Positions 28,289 to 38,753 of a stretch of 44,267 nucleotides of DNA are shown here, in pieces (position 1 is the stretch's first letter; every line of letters starts with the position of its first letter). The stretch covers positions 1-44,267 of the forward strand of contig JBAZRN010000008.1 of assembly GCA_041663325.1 (NCBI GenBank), written 5' to 3'. This DNA comes from CAJBLF01 sp041663325 (GTDB lineage: Bacteria > Patescibacteriota > Gracilibacteria > Absconditabacterales > Absconditicoccaceae). The position numbers and the translations under genes are program-made. The notes below the pieces were generated by a model. It did not search any database. It saw only the letters and a program-made list of their open reading frames with translations, and had not been told where the DNA came from.

Positions 28289-28902
28289 GCCATTATGCAA
28301 AAAGATACATTGATTGATTGAAAGCTAACAAAAAAATCAAAAGGGATCGGAGATATTATCTGATTGATAAAAATTTAAGGACTTGAGCTAAGGTGCTGGA
28401 TATCTGATGCGCAAGTTGATGATTCTTTGAGCAATGGAAGCATAAAAATATAGATTATTCTTGAATAGATTATAATGAAGATTTGGTAAATTTTTGCAAA
28501 CAACAATGACTGAAGGTTGAACAATGTGATTTGTCAAAAGAAAAACTGCCTTATAATGATAATAGTTTCGATTTTATTTATTGTTCGCATGTTTTAGAAC
28601 ATTTACTTTCAAACGAACAAATACAGCTATTCAGTGGAATTAGTAGAATATTGAAAAAAGGTTGAAAATTGGTGCTTTTCACGCCGACGCCTTATACGTG
28701 GTATTTTTGGGATGACCCAACTCACCAAAGACCTTCTACTCATGGTTCTCTTGAGCATTTAGCTAAAGATTTTAATTTAGAAGTCATTGAATCTAAGTAT
28801 TCTAATGTCAGATTTTTCCCTCAAAGAATCCAAACATATTTAAGATTGCCACCATTGAGATGGTTTTTATGGGAAGTGTATTTAGTTGTTAAGAAAATAT
28901 AG
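28279..28902 (+). CDS. SAM-dependent methyltransferase (class I)
   Basis: 207 aa. Motif I KVLDIGCASGGFFEQWKHKN (glycines TGA), motif II SGIDYNEDL, motif IV DFIYCSHVLEHL, post-motif RILKKGGKLVLFTPTPYTWY. The C-terminus (FFPQRIQTYLRLPPLRWFLW) is short and aromatic. It starts inside the glycosyltransferase remnant with an ATG overlapping the remnant's stop, and the next gene begins one base after its TAG. Likely O- or N-methylates a sugar or the lipid-linked glycan. Confidence 0.85.
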
Positions 28903-28903
28903 G

Positions 28904-30004
28904 ATGACTATAAATTATACGGAATATTGAACATGAAAAAATAAATTAATTATTAATACGAATATAAATTTTTCTGTATTTTCTATGAGTTTTAAAAATT
29001 ATTTATTATCAAATTATACCTTTTTTTGTCTTCATGAGTTACAAGTTAAAAACTTTTTTACACATGATTTATTAAATCGTATTTCATTTAAAACATTAGA
29101 TCTAACATATTATAAATCCTTAGACTTGAGGAATTATTATGATGAATTGATTAAACTATGTTTAAATGAACAAATAAAAAAAATATACATTACTAATACT
29201 TGACAATATTGGCATCCAATTTTTCTTAGAAAATGTAAAAAAGAATGAATAAAAATAGCGTTATCAACTGCCGACGATGATTCTAGTAAAATTAATTATT
29301 GTTCCAAACCTTATACGAGATATTATGATATACATTTCCATGTATGAGTAATGTATGACAAGAAAGGAACAACTATTGCAGATAAATTAAAAGAATGGTG
29401 ATGAAACCCTGTTTGGATACCATTAGGTGCTAGAGCAGACCATATAAATACAAATATAGATTTTGATAATAGAGATATAGAGGTTTGTTATATATGAAAC
29501 ATCAATCCACGTAAATTGTTTAGATTATCTAAACTTAAAAGGCATTTTTGAGCGAGATTAAAACTTTATGGATGACAAGGGAATGGAGACTGGAAATCAC
29601 TAAAAGGAATCTTCTATAAAATTGTGAATAAATTGTTCGGACTATGATATATTGAACCCATTAGCGAAGATAAATTAAAGGAAATATATGGAAGAACAAA
29701 AATTGGTTTCAATATGCACTTAGTATCGTGGAAATGACCTAGTAATAGTAGGATGTATGAGTTGCCAATAAATGGAGTGATGCAACTATGTGATAATAAA
29801 TTGTGATTAAACAGAGTATTCGAAGTTTGAAAAGAGGTGGTCGCTTACGAAAATATACATAATGCTATACAAAAAATAGAATATTATTTGCAAAATGATG
29901 AGGAAAGAATAAAAGTAGCTAAAGCTGGTTATGAAAGAGCTATAAAATATTATACCTATGATTTGGTTTGGAAAAGAATTTTAAGTGTTATGTCCCAAGA
30001 TTAA
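28904..30004 (+). CDS. CgeB-like glycosyltransferase
   Basis: 366 aa from ATG 28904, one base after the preceding stop. The N-terminal half has LNEQIKKIYITNTGQYWHPI and a loop ALSTADDDSS. The C-terminal half has VCYIGNINPRKLFRLSKLKR, GYIEPISEDKLKEIYGRTKI, and GFNMHLVSWKGPSNSRMYEL, as in the CgeB/spore-maturation type GT family (N-x-x-R-x-x-E near the end). A later start, ATG 28985, would drop 27 residues. Sugar unknown. Confidence 0.75.
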
Positions 30005-30051
30005 AAGAATAGAATACACATTAGTTTTTAGCATATTAAAAATATTCTTAA

Positions 30052-30741
30052 ATGTCAGACGTAAAGCTTTGGAATTTTCATCAAAATGAAAATAGAGAAA
30101 ATTTATTGCAAGGATACTATAGACAAAAATATATATTTAAAAAAATAAAAAAATATATTAAAAAGTGATCAAATGTATTGGAAATATGATTTTGAGATTG
30201 ATTCCTATTAAATAAATTATCTAATGCTTGATATAATGCTTTTTGACAAGATATCTCAAAAAGCAACATAGAAATTACAAGAAAGCAATGGGACAATGAA
30301 AAGATTAATTTTATACACAGTATGTGAAACTGAAAGATTGAAGGGAATAATGATTATTTTGACTGTTTTGTCGCAAGTGAAGTTCTTGAACACATGAACG
30401 ACAATGATCTGTTGACGTGTATAAACGAAATTTATAGAATCTTAAAAAAATGATGAATGATGTTTATTACTTTTCCTGCGGAAGAAAATCTTAAATCTAA
30501 TGAATGTATATGCCCAAATTGTGAGAAAGTATTTCATAAATGGTGACATAAACAATGTTGGGATTTAAATAAGATAAAAACGATATTTTTAAAATTTAAA
30601 ATTATTTTGATAGAAGAGAGATCGTTCAAGGCAAACAACTTAAATTTTTTGGGAATAATCGAGTATTATATAAAAAACCTATTTAACTTCTTTTGAAGAC
30701 ATATAAACTGAAATACTTATTTTATTATTTTACGTAAATAA
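30052..30741 (+). CDS. SAM-dependent methyltransferase
   Basis: 229 aa. Motif I NVLEIGFGDGFLLNKLSNAG (TGA glycines), motif II GQDISKSNIEI, motif IV YFDCFVASEVLEHMNDNDLL, then RILKKGGMMFITFPAEEN. The pair CICPNCEKVFHKW is an unusual cysteine motif, perhaps a zinc site, in the C-terminal part. It follows the CgeB-like GT by 47 bases and precedes the TylF-type gene by five bases. Likely a sugar methyltransferase of the glycan operon. Confidence 0.82.
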
Positions 30742-30746
30742 TAAAA

Positions 30747-31481
30747 ATGAAAAGAATATATAATATGTTGAAGGGAATATATCTAGCATTTATTAAAAAC
30801 GATAAGAATTATAGATATTTGATTGCTGAAAAAATTTCAAATAACATTTTTCCATTTTTTACGCACACTGAAAATGATAAATATTTTTTAGAAGATGTGG
30901 ATTTTGTTAATGATTATAAAAAATTTGATAATCAGAATTTTAGGTCAATGGATAGAAAATATATGTTAATACAAATGTTGAAGCTAACTAAACATTTGTC
31001 TGGATCTGTTGCTGAGTGTGGTGTTTTTAAATGAGCGACTTCTTATTTTATACTGAAAAATATAGATTCTAATAAGAAATTGCATCTTTTTGACTCATTT
31101 GAGTGATTAAGCAATCCAAGTGGAATTGATTGAAATCATTGGTGTGAATGAAGTTTGTATGCTTCCGAAGACGAAGTCAAAAATAACCTTAAAGATTTTA
31201 ATAATATAGTGTTTCATAAATGACGGATTCCAAATAAATTTCATGAAGTGTTAAATGAAGAGTTTTCGTTTGTGCATATAGATGTTGATTTATATGAGCC
31301 AACAAAAGACAGTATAGAATTTTTCTATAAGAAATTACAAAAATGATGAATGATTATATGTGATGATTCTTGATTCAAAACCTGTCCTTGAGCAAGAAAA
31401 GCTATTATTGAATTTTCAAAAATCAATAATATTGAGTTTTTAGATTTGCCGACATGACAATGAATTATGATAAAAATGTAG
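30747..31481 (+). CDS. TylF/MycF-family sugar O-methyltransferase
   Basis: 244 aa. The TylF-type motifs are seen: GSVAECGVFKGATSYFILKN (V-E-x-G-V-x-x-G), LHLFDSFEGLSNPSGIDGNH, EVKNNLKDFNN, and FVHIDVDLYEPTKDSIEFFY with KKLQKGGMIICDDSG (D-x-D-L metal residues). Known members (TylF, MycF, NovP) methylate a sugar hydroxyl with Mg2+ and SAM. Here it fits methylation of a surface sugar. The next GT gene overlaps its end by 22 bases. Confidence 0.88.
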
Positions 31482-32575
31482 TTTTTTTCCTTTTAAATGC
31501 GTATTCTGTGTTTAATCCATTAAATAATAATGCTTCTATATGATGATCAGAGGTAGATGTTTACAATACAGCTGTTTTTCTAAAAAACAATTGATATAAG
31601 ATTACGGTATTGGTCGGCGATTTCGGCCAAAAAAATATTGAATATTATAATTGAATTAAGGTCGTCAAAACTATTAAATCAAAAAATAATTGATTTATAT
31701 GATGAATTATTAATTGATTGAAGCTATTTTTCTATTTGTATAAATCAAAAGGTGATATATATATATTTAAATGTGCAAGTCATTATCTTGGATTATGAGT
31801 TATATTTTGAAAATTTTTTGGAAAAAAAATCATATTTAGAACAGCGCATGATATAGATTGTAATGGTGATTTTATAAAAAATAATTGAATATTATGAAAG
31901 ATATATAAATACTGATTATTAAATTCTGATTTTATCATAACTCAAAATAGAGAAAACTCTCTTATGCTATCCAAAAAATATGGAATAAATTCTTCTTTTA
32001 TAGGGAATATATATGATATTAAAAAAGAAAAGATAACTAGTTTTGAAAGAAGAAGTTATATTCTATGGATATCAAGATGTGAAAAATGGAAAAGACCAGA
32101 AATATTTTTAGATGTTGTAGAAAAAAATAGAAAGAAAAAATTCTTAATGATATGTCCAAGAAGCAAATGAAAAGATACATATTATTCGGAAATTAAAAAA
32201 AGAGCAGAATGCTATAGAAATTTAAAATTTATAGAAAAAGTGCCTTTTAAAAAAGTTCAGGAATATTATAATAGTGCTATTTGTTTTATTTGAACGTCTG
32301 ACTACGAATGATTCCCCAATACATATATTCAATCCTGTTTATGATGAACCCCAATAATTAGTCTAAATGTTAATCCTAATAATTTCATCATAAAAAACAA
32401 TATTGGCTTTTTTTGTAATTGAGATGTAAATTGTCTATCTAATAGATTGAAAATCATTGAACAAAAGGATATATGGCATAAACTCTCAAATAACACGATT
32501 AATTACGTAGTGAAAAATCATTCATATGATCACGAATGAAAAAAATATTTAGTTTTATTAGATAATATAAAATAA
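31460..32575 (+). CDS. Glycosyltransferase family 4 protein
   Basis: 371 aa. The N-terminus has PLNNNASIGGSEVDVYNTAV (GGSE-V loop); a membrane-associated stretch lies near LGLGVIFGKFFGKKIIFRTA. The C-terminal half contains YILWISRCEKWKRPEIFLDV, RNLKFIEKVPFKKVQEYYNS and ICFIGTSDYEGFPNTYIQSC (E-G-x-P-N). The usual EA/EG second Glu is replaced by Q-S-C, as in some CPR homologues. It overlaps the TylF gene by 22 bases and ends one base before the next ATG, so translational coupling is likely. Confidence 0.82.
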
Positions 32576-32576
32576 T

Positions 32577-33392
32577 ATGGAGGCTCTCTTATATGAAAAT
32601 ATATATAAAACCAAGGATCAATTTAGTTTTTGAAAAAATTGGAGACATTTCTTAAATATTCTTAATCCAGAGAAGATTCAAGATGCAAAAAATTCTTTAA
32701 TGGATTTTTTATGATGAGAAGATAAGATAAAATGAAAAACGTTTATAGATGTATGATGCGGAAGCTGATTATTCTCTCTGTCAGCATATTTACTGTGAGC
32801 TAAAAGAATTGTTAGTGTGGATATAGATGATAACTCAGTTTGGTGTGCAGAATATTTAAGAGATAAAGAATGAAATCCAAAAAATTGGGATATTGTTACT
32901 GGATCTGCCCTTGATAAAAAATTTATAGATTGATTATGAAAATATGATATAGTATATAGTCGATGAGTACTTCATCATACATGAAATATGTATAAGGCTT
33001 TTGATAACGTAATTAATCTCATTGATGATAAATGAATTTTTTTCTTAGCCATTTATAATAAATTTATAAGTTCTAAAGTTTGGTGGTATATAAAATATTT
33101 ATATAATAAGACTCCCAATGTTTTAAAATTCATTTGGATAATGTTACATTATATTTATGTTGCTATTATGTACTTAATTCAATGAAAATGTGTTGTCAAT
33201 GAAATGAATAAATATAAGTGAAGATGAATGGATTTTCATACAGATATTATTGATTGGCTTTGATGATTTCCTTATGACTATATGACCACGAAAGAAGCAA
33301 CTAAATATTTCAATAGATTTTGATTAAAACCAATAAAAATAAAAGAAGCTAATGGACCATCTTGCTGGGAGATGCTGTTTAAAAAACTATAA
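32577..33392 (+). CDS. SAM-dependent methyltransferase
   Basis: 271 aa. Motif I TFIDVGCGSGLFSLSAYLLG (the second and third glycines are TGA and GGA), motif II VSVDIDDNSV, motif IV YDIVYSRGVLHHTGNMYKAF, then LIDDKGIFFLAIYN. An amphipathic aromatic part (KVWWYIKYLYNKTPNVLKFI, YIYVAIMYLI) suggests membrane contact. It is the last gene of the forward operon and its stop overlaps that of the convergent GT gene (33387-33392). Confidence 0.85.
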
Positions 33393-34490
33393 TACATTTT
33401 TCCATCTATCTATTATCTTCCCAATCTCAAAATCCTTAGCTCTTTCTAGGGATTTTTGTTCATAATGATTTCTAATATCTTTATCTAAATATATTTTTTC
33501 CATAGCTTCAAAAAATAATTTTTCATCATTTTGGTCTATTAATATTCAATACTTGTTTTTTCAAATGATCTCTGTTATTCATGTTTTGAACTTAGTTGAA
33601 ATAATAGGTAATCAACATGCCATAGCCTCTAAAATAGCATTGGGGAATCCTTCTCGTAAACTAGAAAAAATGAAACAATCTGATTTATTCAAAAATTTGT
33701 ATACATTTTTTTGATTTCATAGCACATGGATGTTTTTATTGTTTTTTGATAATTGTATTAAAGTATCTATCAATTCTCAATCTCATACTATTAATAATTG
33801 ACTCTTAGGATGCTTTTTATTGAATTTTATAAAAACATCTATTAAAAATTGCTGATCTTTTGAAAAAGTTAGTCTTCAAACGGTAATGAAAGTAAAATAG
33901 TTGTCTTTAAATAAATTTTCATATTTTCATACCTGTTCTTGTGACTTTTTATGTATTAACTCAAGATTAAGTGGGTTGTGTATCATTTTTATCTTGTTTT
34001 CTGCAATAGAATATGTCTTTATTATGTTTATTCTTTCTTCCTCTGAATTTGGAATAACTGAGTCTGCTTTGTGATATAATAATTTTATTAAGGATTGATA
34101 AAATTTTGGCATAGAATCAATTGATTGCCTTATAGAAACCATGATTTTTGCTTTATTCTTAAATAACATTTTACTTAAAATGTTTGGGAAATTTGCTTCC
34201 TCCATGAAGGATAAACATATTGTAACATTGTATTTTTTTTTGTAGTTTTTAATAAAATATGCTCTTTTAAAAAGTTTGAATATCTTGATCAATAAATTGT
34301 TCGAAAAATTCTCATGTAAACATATCTCCTTACCTAAAAACTCATATTTTTCTTTGAAATCATAAAAAGTAAGATAAAAAATATTATCTCATCTTTTTTG
34401 TAATTCAGAACCAATAGTACTAGCAACTTTCTCTGCTCATCATCATAATTTAAGAGAAGGGATGATCATTAGGATGTTTTTTTTATCCAT
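33387..34490 (-). CDS. Glycosyltransferase family 4 protein
   Basis: 367 aa. Start ATG 34490: ILMIIPSLKLGGGAEKVAST gives the GGGAExV loop of capsular GT4s. The C-terminal half has FITVGRLTFSKDQQFLIDVF, HVLGNQKNVYKFLNKSDCFI, and REGFPNAILEAMACGLPIIS (EGxPNxxxEA), all canonical. The segment KIMVSIRQSIDSMPKFY is the acceptor-side helix. It overlaps asnB by 22 bases at its 5' end, so the two are co-translated. The last gene of the leftward operon. Confidence 0.9.
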
Positions 34491-36433
34491 CTCTCATGCC
34501 AGATAATTAATAAAAATAACTTAATCTTATAAACATTAAATACCGTGTTGTTTGAAGAGATGACTTGATTTTTGTAAAAGTTATATCGTGAGTCATTGAG
34601 TATTCAATCATCTTTTAGCATAGCTATTCATGCTTGTATCTTCTGCATATATTTATCTTGGAGTATCCATTTATCAATGGGTGGGGAAAATCCTTTTTTC
34701 CCTCTAGTAATTATTTCTTGCGGTACAATTTCCTTTATGATCTCTCTCATAAGTATCTTTGTCTTTCTCCAATTTACTTTCCATTTCGTAGGTAATCTTC
34801 TTGAAAAATCAATCCATCTTACATCTAAAAATGGGCTTCTAATTTCTAATGGCTGCGCCATGCTAGCTCTGTCGGTTTTGACGAGAAAATTGTCTCCTAG
34901 TGTGTTGTAAAACAAGTCAAAATCTATTATCGCTTGAGTGAAATTTCCATGCGTTTTATCTAAAATTTCCTTAAATTTTTCTTCTGTCCGTTGTTTATAG
35001 ACTTCTGGTTTATAGAGTGTGGATCATCAGATAGCACCATAAAAATCTTTTAATGGTAATAATGAGACTCTAAATGCTTCTTTGATTCTTGAGAAAATAT
35101 TCAAATTGTTAGTGGTTTTAGGAATGATAAGATATGCTATTTTTCTAAGAAATTTTGGTATTTTTCTGATAATAGTCATTTGTGCTCCCACTTGATGCAT
35201 CATGTATCAGCCGAATATCTCATCTCCGCCATCACCGCTCAGTGATACGGTTACATATTTTTTGGCTAATTCACTGACGAATCTTGTAGGAAAATTGGAA
35301 TAATCTGCAAACGGTTCATCATAGTAGAACGAAATATCACTTATCATGCGTTCAAAATCTTTTTCTTTGAAATATTCGTGATGATGATTGGTCCCGAAAG
35401 CATCTTTTACGATATTAATATATTTTGTCTCATCATACTTTCATTCAAATCAGATTGAAAACGTATTTAACTTATCCTTATCTACCCATTTGGTCATTTC
35501 AGCTACTACAGAAGAACTATCAAGTCCTCAACTCAGAAACGCACCTACAGGCACATCACTCGTAAACATCCTAATTTTTACTGAATCTTCCAAAAGTTTT
35601 TTTCCTTCTTCAAGTAAGATCTTTTTATCATTGATCGGCTTGTATTCTGGTATTTCATAATAACAGTAATTCGTAATTTGTAATTTGTAATTCGTAATTT
35701 TTAATTGTAAATTATGTCTTGCTTCAAGTTTTTTTACGTTCTTATAAATTGTCCATGGGGCAGGAATATATCCCATAGTGAAATAAAAATCTAAAGCTTC
35801 TGGGTCTATATTCTCTTTTACATTAATTTTCAATTCTTGGTGTTTTAATATCCCTTTCAGTTCACTAGAAAAAATAAACTGGTCGCCATCAAAATAATAG
35901 TAAAAAGGTTTCTTTCCTAATCTATCTCTACTGCAAAACACTTCTTGTTTACTTGGATCGTATAAAGCGAAAGCTCGCATTCCATTGAAGTGATTTACAC
36001 AATCTGTTCAATATTGCAAATAACTCGCTAATATCACTTCTGTGTCGGAATTTGATGAGAAATTATATCATTTATTAATTAGGTCTCCTCTTATCTCTTG
36101 ATAATTATATATTTCACCATTAAAAACTATTCTGATACTTTCTTCTCCGATTTCTTCCAAAATTTCTGGATGATGCTTTTGGGAAAAGCCCCCTACATCT
36201 TTGTTATAAAACATTGGTTGAAATCATGCATCACTCAGATCTATGATAGAAAGTCTTACCTGTCATATTCATATACTCATCTTTCACATTTCCACGTTTC
36301 CACCTTTCAATATTTCAACGTTTATTCATTGATCGTCAGGTCCGCGATGAATGATAACCTGATTCATTGTTTTGATCAGACTTTCTGCTTCATTATTTTG
36401 TATAGGTTTAATAAATCCATTTATACCGCACAT
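34469..36433 (-). CDS. asnB: Asparagine synthase-type glutamine amidotransferase
   Basis: 654 aa. Catalytic Cys2 after Met (MCGINGFIKP), then IHRGPDDQG, RLSIIDLS, FNGEIYNYQEIR, SNSDTEVILASY, SRDRLGKKPFYY (GATase II). The synthetase half has the PP-loop FLSGGLDSSSV (second Gly TGA), VSLSGDGGDEIFGGY, FLVKTDRASMAQPLEIRSPF and KKGFSPP. The gene carries two odd inserts from short DNA repeats: at 36281-36322 (GGNVEM, ILKGGN) and 35666-35713 (KITNYKLQITNYCYY). In a glycan operon, an AsnB-type enzyme often amidates uronic acids (as in WbpS or VioO-like systems) rather than making Asn. It precedes the GT4 gene with an overlap of 22 bases. Confidence 0.9.
35666..35713. repeat. GTAATT-type repeat inside asnB
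   Basis: GTAATTCGTAATTTGTAATT, then TGTAATTCGTAATTTTTAAT. Same words as the intergenic family at 15712-15742. In frame and translated as N-Y-K-L-Q-I-T-N-Y. It interrupts an otherwise conserved loop of AsnB. Confidence 0.75.
36281..36322. repeat. TTTCCACGTTTCCACC-type repeat inside asnB
   Basis: TTTCACATTTCCACG, TTTCCACC, TTTCAATATTTCAACG: a degenerate tandem of TTTCMAYR words. It encodes N-V-E-I-L-K-G-G-N-V-E-M in the N-terminal domain, between IHRGPDDQG and RLSIIDLS, where other AsnB proteins have a shorter loop. Confidence 0.65.
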
Positions 36434-36472
36434 ATAATTTAATGAATAATATAAAAAAAGAAAATTATTAAT

Positions 36473-37783
36473 TTATTGTCCTATACCATAATAATGAAAC
36501 CCAATATTTTCCAAATATTTCTTATTTAATATGTTTCTTCCGTCAAATATGTATTTACTGCTCATTTTATTAAAAATGTTTTTTCGGTCTTCTTGTTGTA
36601 ATTTTACATCCTCTATGGTTATTATCAATATACCGATATCAGAGAATAAGTCATTTATTTTATTGTGTACGTAAATAGGTGTTTCAAATCTGCTCGATCC
36701 TACGGCGTTCAGATAATTCTCAAAATTATTTCTTGCTTTTGCATTATAATCAAAACAGTGCACGATAGCTCACTTTTCAATCAATAATTTGCACAATTCT
36801 ACTCATTTGGATTCTCTAATATCATCAGTGTCTGGCTTGAATGCCAATCAGATAAGTCACACCCTTTTTCATTTTAATGTTCCTATGGTTTTTTCGATTT
36901 TATCTAAAAAATAATGTATTTGATGCTTATTTACCGCATCTACTGTAGAAATTATCCTTGCTTCCAATGAATTATCTTTTAATTGATGTATAAGAGACTT
37001 TACGTCTTTTGGAAAACAACTTCCTCCGTATCCTATTCAGGCATTCAGAAACTGTTTTCATATGCGTGAGTCCAATCACATTCATGTTATAATATCATGG
37101 ATATTTGCTCAAGCAGAATCAGAAAATTGTGCTATCTCATTGATAAAACTTATTTTAGTTGCTAGAAAACTATTGGATGCATATTTTATTAATTCTGCCG
37201 TGGCTCGATCGGTGATAATAATATGTATGTCTTTTTTAATGAAATACGCATACACCTCTTCTATTTTATCGAGCGTTTTTATACTATCCTTGCTAAATCA
37301 CAACACGATCCTTTCTGCATTAAAAAAATCATGCAAAGCTTTTCATTCTCTTAAAAATTCAGGATTGGAGATGACTGTGTTTTTTCAATCTAATAGCTGA
37401 TCGAGCATGTTATTTGTTCATACAGGGACGGTTGATTTTGTTATTATAATTTCTGCTCATGATAGTACAGATTTTAATTTATTGGCTACGTTTTTAATTT
37501 GACTTAAATCTGTCTTTCATTCATGATCTTGTGGCGTTCCGACACAAAGAAAGATGATGTCATTGTTTTTTGCTGTAGAGATGTCAGTTGTGTAATTTAA
37601 ATTATCTTTGACTTCATGTAAGAGTTCTTCAAGTCAATCCTCGTAAATCGGAGATATTCATTGTTTCAATTTGTTTATTTTTTCTTCAAAAGAATCAATA
37701 CAATTGACTTTAAATCAAAGTTTTGCTAATCAGGCAGCTTGTATCAAGCCCACATATCCTGTTCCTATTACGGATATTTTCAT
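36473..37783 (-). CDS. ugd: UDP-glucose / UDP-sugar 6-dehydrogenase
   Basis: 436 aa. NAD-binding start MKISVIGTGYVGLIQAAGLA, IIITKSTVPVGTNNML, FLREGKALHDFFNAERIVLG, and the catalytic loop NAGIGYGGSCFPKDVKSLI with Cys. The C-terminal domain has LAFKPDTDDIRESKGVELC (K-x-D-T-D-D-x-R). These are the complete signatures of UGD/Ugd-type enzymes, which convert UDP-Glc (or UDP-GlcNAc/ManNAc in relatives) to the uronic acid with two NAD+. Next to an epimerase and an AsnB-type amidotransferase, this suggests a uronic-acid route. Spacing to the epimerase is three bases. Confidence 0.92.
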
Positions 37784-37786
37784 CTG

Positions 37787-38749
37787 TTATTGCTTTATGT
37801 TATAAAAGTTTTTATATCGATTAATCAAATTCTCAATGCCTTTTTCTACTTCAAATTGCGGTTTCCATCATAATTTCTCTGTTGTATGTTTGATATCAGC
37901 ACTGGTTTCTGGCACATCGCCTGGTTGTAAAGGTAAATAATTTTTTGTAGCTTTCTTTCATAGATTTTTCTCTATCAAACTAATTACATATTCTAAATCT
38001 ACAGGATGATCACTTCAAAGATTAAATATTTCATAGATAAAATCACTATTTAGTGCTTTTATTATTCCACTTACGATGTCGTCTATATACGTAAAATCTC
38101 TTCTCATTTTTCCATTGTTGAATACGTCTATTGGCTCTCAATTTAACATTTTACTAGTGAAAATCAACATTGCCATATCTGGTCTGCCTCGTGGTCCATA
38201 TACCGTGAAAAATCTTAATCCTATTGTTGGCAATCCGAATAGATGTGAATAACTATGTGCTATAAGTTCATCGGACTTTTTGGTTGCTGCATAGAGTGAT
38301 ATCGGATGATCTACAGAATCATCCACAGAAAATGGTTGTTTTTTGTTGTTTCCATAAACACTGGAACTGGATGCATAGACGAAATTCTTTATTTTATACT
38401 GTTTAGAGAGTTCTATGATATTATGGAAACCAACCAGATTTGATTGGATATACGCAAAAGGATTGATCAGACTGTATCTGACCCCAGCTTGCGCAGCCAA
38501 ATTCAATACTTTATCAATCTGATTCTCTTCAAAGACTTTTTTTACATCATCCAGATTTTCTAGATTTCCTTTATAGAATGTGAATTTAGAAAATTTTTCC
38601 AATTCTTTCCTTCTGGCGATTTTTAAATTAACGTCATAGTAATCATTTTCGTTATCAAATCCGATAATGACTTCTCATTGTTCTAATAGCTTTTTTGCAG
38701 TATGGAATCAGATGAATCCACTGGTTCAGGTAATAAGTATAGTAGCCAT
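37787..38749 (-). CDS. NAD-dependent sugar epimerase (UDP-glucuronate 4-epimerase-like)
   Basis: 320 aa. Rossmann start ATILITGTSGFIGFHTAKKL (two glycines TGA), LNLAAQAGVRYSLINPFAYI, VYASSSSVYG, and the catalytic Ser with SLYAATKKSDELIA (Y-x-x-x-K). Later LRFFTVYGPRGRPDMAMLIF and RRDFTYIDDIVSGI. The motifs AGVRYSLxxP and GPxGRPDMA belong to the GlcA/GalA 4-epimerase group. With Ugd upstream in the pathway it would give UDP-GalA from UDP-GlcA. It precedes ugd on the minus strand with a three-base gap. Confidence 0.9.
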
Positions 38750-38753
38750 GTTT

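Noticed and set aside
36098..37400. Forward ORFs opposite asnB and ugd
   Set aside because: Both genes on the minus strand carry complete family signatures; forward ORFs are shadows.
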